Source: Dasypus novemcinctus (lineage: Eukaryota > Chordata > Mammalia > Cingulata > Dasypodidae). From it: 64,000 nt of DNA. Under the pieces are notes generated by a model. That model searched no databases. It was given only the letters and a program-made list of their open reading frames with translations, and was not told where the DNA came from. This document shows positions 62,401 to 64,000 of this stretch, piece by piece; positions within the stretch are counted from its first letter, which is position 1; each line of letters opens with the position of its first letter. The stretch is taken from the NCBI RefSeq assembly GCF_030445035.2, contig NC_080683.1, forward strand, positions 88,311,675 through 88,375,674, in the 5' to 3' direction. The position numbers were made by a program, and so were the translations under genes.

Positions 62401-62734
62401 TGCACCTACTTGATGCTAATTTAAGGGAGCTTACAAGGGCTTGCTGCAGAGGGCCTGTGTGAGCATGAATGGGTGACACATAAAGGTAGTGAATGGTGGG
62501 TACCTAAACCTTTAACTGGAACTCTCTGGGTGTTTAGTACTCAGCCCAATACATTACTTGGAACAAGCAGCTATTTAACAAAAAATCTTACCTGGATTGT
62601 AAGATTTCTGCGGGAGCCCCTCCAATGTATATATCTGTAAAAGGTATTTTCATCTTTTCATTATCCATGCTCTTGACATGCCGCCTGTCAACTACCAAGA
62701 TCATTTTCTTATCATTGTGGTAAATAATTGAGAT
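38303..62734 (-). CDS. LAMA4: LAMA4, laminin subunit alpha-4, C-terminal part (last 14 coding exons)
   Basis: Laminin alpha-4 is a secreted chain of basement-membrane laminins 411 and 421 in vessels, muscle and fat. Its C-terminal G-like (LG) domains bind integrins and sulfated glycans. Fourteen minus-strand exons join in phase into 685 codons plus stop: 62592-62734, 60133-60271, 59540-59677, 57770-57903, 56697-56861, 55692-55845, 49739-49926, 48389-48578, 47281-47436, 45930-46089, 44083-44213, 42954-43047, 42244-42363 and 38303-38448. The product begins in LG2 (ISIIYHNDKKMILVV), covers LG3, a basic LG3-LG4 linker (LLHKKGKNSSRPKISQNKK), LG4 and LG5, and ends SGAVSINSCPAA. That C-terminus separates LAMA4 from LAMA2 and other alpha chains. 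The human protein is about 1823 residues, so this is about the last 38%. All borders are GT-AG. The 5' two-thirds of the gene lies beyond the right edge. Confidence 0.96.
40198..40470 (-). other. Unassigned open frame in the last LAMA4 intron
   Basis: A minus-strand frame of about 80 codons follows a splice-acceptor-like CTCTTTCCAG at about 40453-40444. It would encode TTGVAKLHRLGVQDVPEAKF and later Ser/Thr-rich sequence. The frame opens with TTG upstream rather than ATG. I do not recognise the product; it may be an old retrocopy fragment or chance. Confidence 0.25.
42244..42363 (-). CDS. LAMA4: LAMA4 exon encoding LG5, late part
   Basis: This exon encodes VIRDANVVQLDVDSEVNHVV through PVFVGGVP plus one base. 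The 5' flank (TATTTCAG) and the GTAAG donor are strong. Confidence 0.96.
42594..42678 (-). mobile_element. tRNA-derived SINE (short DAS type)
   Basis: Minus-strand GGGGAGCAAGTGTAGTTCAG, then TTGAGCTCCTGC and an A-tail (T-run at 42594-42603), is the same tRNA-like head as the copy at 5406. Flanking CTCGTGTTAC and CTCGTGATAC may be target-site remnants. Confidence 0.75.
42954..43047 (-). CDS. LAMA4: LAMA4 exon encoding LG5, middle part
   Basis: This exon encodes VIVKVNNGVRDFSTSVTPKQ through RWHRIT plus one base. The acceptor is TTTTGCAG and the donor GTGAG. Confidence 0.95.
43315..43495 (+). mobile_element. MIR SINE in a LAMA4 intron
   Basis: TTGAAGCCAGACCGACTGGA, then GGTTTTCTCATCTGTTCATA and AATAGTACCTGATGCAC, follow the MIR order closely. 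Confidence 0.75.
44083..44213 (-). CDS. LAMA4: LAMA4 exon encoding LG5, early part
   Basis: This exon completes Asp, then encodes ESFNIGLKFEIAFEVRPRSS through NVHIKNGQ. The acceptor is CCACAG and the donor GTGTGT, a weaker but acceptable donor. Confidence 0.95.
45930..46089 (-). CDS. LAMA4: LAMA4 exon encoding the LG4 end and LG5 start
   Basis: This exon encodes INSVYSFSGCLSNLQLNG through EGGYVVL plus one base. The LG4 disulfide Cys pair (SGCLSN, TPCFEG) is intact. Confidence 0.96.
47281..47436 (-). CDS. LAMA4: LAMA4 exon encoding LG4, middle part
   Basis: This exon encodes VIFIREKSSGRLIIDGLRVL through APGRAVKNVQ, 52 codons in phase 0 at both ends. IYLGGVAP is the LG strand before the disulfide loop. 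Confidence 0.96.
48389..48578 (-). CDS. LAMA4: LAMA4 exon encoding LG4, early part
   Basis: This exon encodes SQFSIRLKTRSSHGMIFYVS through KYNDGLWHD. RTRSSHGMIFY and YNDGLWH are classic LG strands. Confidence 0.96.
49739..49926 (-). CDS. LAMA4: LAMA4 exon encoding the linker and LG4 start
   Basis: This exon encodes GEKSKDAPSWDPVGLKL through FEHLKGDFGE plus two bases. The intron on its 5' side is 5.8 kb and contains a DAS SINE, L1 pieces and L2-type repeats. Confidence 0.95.
52960..53215 (+). mobile_element. Old L1 3' fragment
   Basis: GGGGAAATATAAATTAGTAT, then a run near TTTGTATACAAGGATCTTCA, resembles the 3' end of L1 ORF2 and its flank in L1M families. Confidence 0.55.
53851..54233 (-). 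mobile_element. DAS-related SINE with a perfect 17-bp target duplication
   Basis: It is read on the minus strand. The tRNA-like head lies near 54233 (GGGAAGCAGCTGTGGCTCAA) and the A-rich tail near 53851. The identical repeat AAGAACTATTAAGTTTT lies at 53834-53850 and 54234-54250. The body contains repeated CTGCTCTCTGTGTC blocks (plus strand) and differs from the copies at 6628 and 35678, so it is a distinct subfamily. Confidence 0.88.
54475..54745 (+). mobile_element. Old L1 ORF2 3' fragment
   Basis: AGATGCTCAACCTCCCTAGC, AATGAGATGCCATTTTAGCC and GGGAGTATAAATTTGTATTG match the C-terminal ORF2 region of old L1 elements. Confidence 0.7.
54755..54848 (-). mobile_element. MIR SINE
   Basis: CTACTATGTGCCAGGTACTG, then AACTCATTTAATTCTCATTA, is the reversed MIR core. 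Confidence 0.7.
54850..55450 (+). mobile_element. Old LINE (L2-type) copy, long
   Basis: A 600-bp stretch begins AATATTTATTGAATACCTAT and passes through GTGCCAGGCATTGTTCTAGG and CCAGGCAGAACAAGAGC, in the order I recall for this old LINE repeat. Shorter pieces of the same kind seem to lie at about 40800-41050, 44470-44660 and 50580-50990. Confidence 0.5.
55692..55845 (-). CDS. LAMA4: LAMA4 exon encoding the LG3 end and basic linker
   Basis: This exon encodes LDRDVEVEDFQRYSEKVHI through RPKISQNKK. It holds the second LG3 Cys (LYECPIES) and the Lys-rich linker that separates LG1-3 from LG4-5. In alpha laminins this linker is a proteolytic processing site. Confidence 0.95.
56320..56515 (-). mobile_element. 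MIR SINE
   Basis: TTATTTCATTTAATCCTCAC and CAAAGGTAAAGAAACTGGGG match the reversed MIR core. Confidence 0.7.
56697..56861 (-). CDS. LAMA4: LAMA4 exon encoding the end of LG3
   Basis: This exon encodes YELIVDKSIHRSKNPTK through FTGCISNAYFT. FYFGGSP and the first disulfide Cys (TGCISN) are visible. The loop after VDKS differs from remembered human sequence at several residues. Confidence 0.95.
57770..57903 (-). CDS. LAMA4: LAMA4 exon encoding middle LG3
   Basis: This exon encodes SDVFSISLDNGTVIMDVKGV through DGLSHFIITSVSPT plus two bases. DNGTVIM and YNDGLSH are LG-fold landmarks. Confidence 0.95.
59540..59677 (-). CDS. LAMA4: LAMA4 exon encoding the start of LG3
   Basis: This exon encodes ISRRAYFNGQSFIASSQKIS through PNGLLFYYTSG, 46 codons in phase 0. 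NGLLFYY is a core LG beta strand. Confidence 0.95.
60133..60271 (-). CDS. LAMA4: LAMA4 exon encoding the end of LG2
   Basis: This exon encodes TLRAHLLLDVNFRGCMKGFQ through GVGYGCPEDSL. The two Cys (RGCMKG and YGCPED) form the conserved C-terminal LG disulfide. Confidence 0.95.
60660..60790 (-). mobile_element. MIR SINE fragment
   Basis: TAGAATTAGGATTTGAACCC followed by AGATCTTCAGACT is the reversed 5' half of MIR. Confidence 0.6.
60825..61268 (+). mobile_element. LTR-like repeat, probably MaLR-related
   Basis: The 3' part reads TTTCTGTTGTTAAGCCAACC and ends GGGAAACTAAGACA, as in MaLR-type LTRs. The 5' part (AGGGAATAATGTCCCACAC) is less clear. The family is uncertain. Confidence 0.5.
61860..62060 (+). 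mobile_element. MER5-type hAT-Charlie nonautonomous DNA transposon
   Basis: TTCCCAACCCTGGCAGCACA, TAGAATCACCTACTTGGGAG and ATTCAAATGATAACCAGGGT follow the MER5A order, with a T-rich interruption in the middle. Confidence 0.65.
62592..62734 (-). CDS. LAMA4: LAMA4 exon encoding LG2, late part
   Basis: This exon encodes ISIIYHNDKKMILVVDRRHV through DIYIGGAPAEILQS plus two bases. YIGGAP is the typical LG-domain strand. It is phase 0 at its start and would be exon 26 if the human count of 39 applies. Confidence 0.95.
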
Positions 62735-63224
62735 CTAGGAGAAATAACATAATGTAAGTCTTGATCAACTGTTTACTAATCAACCTTTTAAAGACTATAT
62801 ATTTTAACTATTCTGGTTATAACAGCTGGTCCTCCATGTCCTTTTGCTTGTTTTTTTTTTTCACAAAATGGGGAATAGATTTTCCATTTTTACTCAGACA
62901 CATTAAAACTCTTCCCTATGCAACCAACAGGTCATATTTCATGGGGAAGGATGTCTATATGGAGAGGTAGCTGGCCCAAGAAGAATGTTGTCATGAGACC
63001 TGCTCTTTTCTCTTTTTCCTTTGGAGGGATTTATGAAGGAATTATAATCAGGTGCTTCTGAACCCTAGAAAGCATGTTACTAGGTGTCAATTTTTGTTGG
63101 TTACATAGTGAGTGGCTTTAATGAATTGGTGAATATGCTATGGTCAGAGAAATAGCTAAAATATTCATCTTTTATTGTAAGCCATCCTCACGAAGGGTAT
63201 GAACTTTAAATTAAAAAAGGAAAT

Positions 63225-64000
63225 ATACCCCCAGTGTGGGACATGACACCCGGGGATAAGCCTCCCTGGCACTGAGGAATCACTACCAAATACCAGCTGA
63301 TGATGCAACTAGAAAATGACCTTGAATTAAAGGTTCAACGCGGACCAGCAGAATATCCCTGTCTACATATAATAACAGAAGTTTGAAATGCTGTTTGACC
63401 TAATGTAAGGGGGAAATGGAAAGGAGAAATGAGTTTATATGGCTATGAGTCTCTAAAAAAGAGTCTGGAGGTTGTCAGAAGGATTGCCCTTATGCACACC
63501 TGAGCAGAGTCTCAGAGACAGATAAAGTAGATACAGCCCCAGGTATTGATTCTTTTGAGGGTTAAAGAGACCCACAGGTTCTATGGTCATGGCAGATGGG
63601 GTTCACTGCCATGTCAGTTGGCCCTTCTTTGGAGCTGGTATTTCTGTGTGATGGAACTTGGACACAGATGGGATCTCTTTTCACAAGACTTTCATGCTAC
63701 TTTACAGGAATTGTAGTTGGTGCTGGGGTTTAAGATAGATCTAGGGGATTTGAATCTCTGGACTGACAATATGATAGCCAGGCCCTGAGCCTCAAGAGAC
63801 TTCAACTCCTACACTCTGATTTATTGGACTTACCCCACTCAGCTAACATGGAGTTGAAGAATGTCAACCACCACACCATGGAGCCTAGAGTGCCTACAAC
63901 TGAAAGCAGGAGGATTGCATCCAGTATCCATGTGGAATCTAAGTCCCCTCTTGACATAGATGTGCAATGAACACAACCAATCCAAGGTCCACAGAGAAAA
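63225..64000 (+). repeat. Interspersed repeat, probably xenarthran-specific, runs past the right edge
   Basis: A continuous block beginning near CCCAGTGTGGGACATGACAC and including GCAACTAGAAAATGACCTTG and ACTCAGCTAACATGGAGTTG looks like a sequence I remember recurring in armadillo and sloth genomes. It has no open frame. It may be the 3' untranslated part of a LINE or a noncoding LTR-element interior. The class is unknown to me. Confidence 0.5.

Noticed and set aside
1-64000. CRISPR arrays, operons, ribosome-binding sites, tRNA or rRNA genes
   Set aside because: The window is vertebrate nuclear DNA. tRNA-like boxes found are SINE promoters, and no intact cloverleaf gene was recognised.

Overview
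This is a mammalian nuclear genomic window, very probably from an armadillo (Xenarthra, Dasypus-like). It carries intron-containing vertebrate genes and several tRNA-derived SINEs of the armadillo DAS type. The gene order TUBE1 (minus) - FAM229B (plus) - LAMA4 (minus) matches, from memory, human chromosome 6q21. I saw no prokaryotic gene, CRISPR array or structural RNA gene. Most open frames of 60-200 codons here are chance frames inside introns and repeats.

Layout. Positions 1-8700 hold the first six coding exons of TUBE1 (epsilon-tubulin) on the minus strand; the rest of the gene lies beyond the left edge. A GC-rich, CpG-rich bidirectional promoter lies at about 8430-9020 and contains a well-formed RFX X-box at 8900-8913. 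FAM229B runs rightward from it, with its two coding exons at 18166-18290 and 19460-19577 encoding 80 residues. The region from about 19.7 to 38.0 kb is intergenic and almost entirely built by transposons. It holds a 917-bp solo LTR with a perfect 5-bp target duplication, an old L1 interrupted by a polyA-tailed insertion, a 6.5-kb gammaretrovirus-like fossil with paired LTRs, an MLT1-like LTR and a DAS SINE. From 38.0 kb to the right edge are the last 14 coding exons of LAMA4 (laminin alpha-4) on the minus strand, encoding 685 residues from late LG2 through LG5 and the stop codon.

Every TUBE1, FAM229B and LAMA4 coding exon listed has AG/GT splice borders and the phases join without a break, so all three genes look functional as far as they are visible. 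TUBE1 acts at centrioles and basal bodies, FAM229B is a small uncharacterised protein, and LAMA4 is a secreted basement-membrane chain of vessels, muscle and fat. Nothing suggests the three work together; only TUBE1 and FAM229B share a promoter.

I found no clearly new biological system. The observations most worth a second look are the shared X-box promoter, the well-preserved solo LTR with its internal tandem arrays, the gene-poor but structurally complete LTR-to-LTR fossil, the unknown polyA-tailed insertion in the L1, and a target site used twice at 35.7-36.2 kb. Exon calls come from reading translations against remembered human proteins. Repeat family names come from remembered consensus sequences and are less certain than the gene calls.
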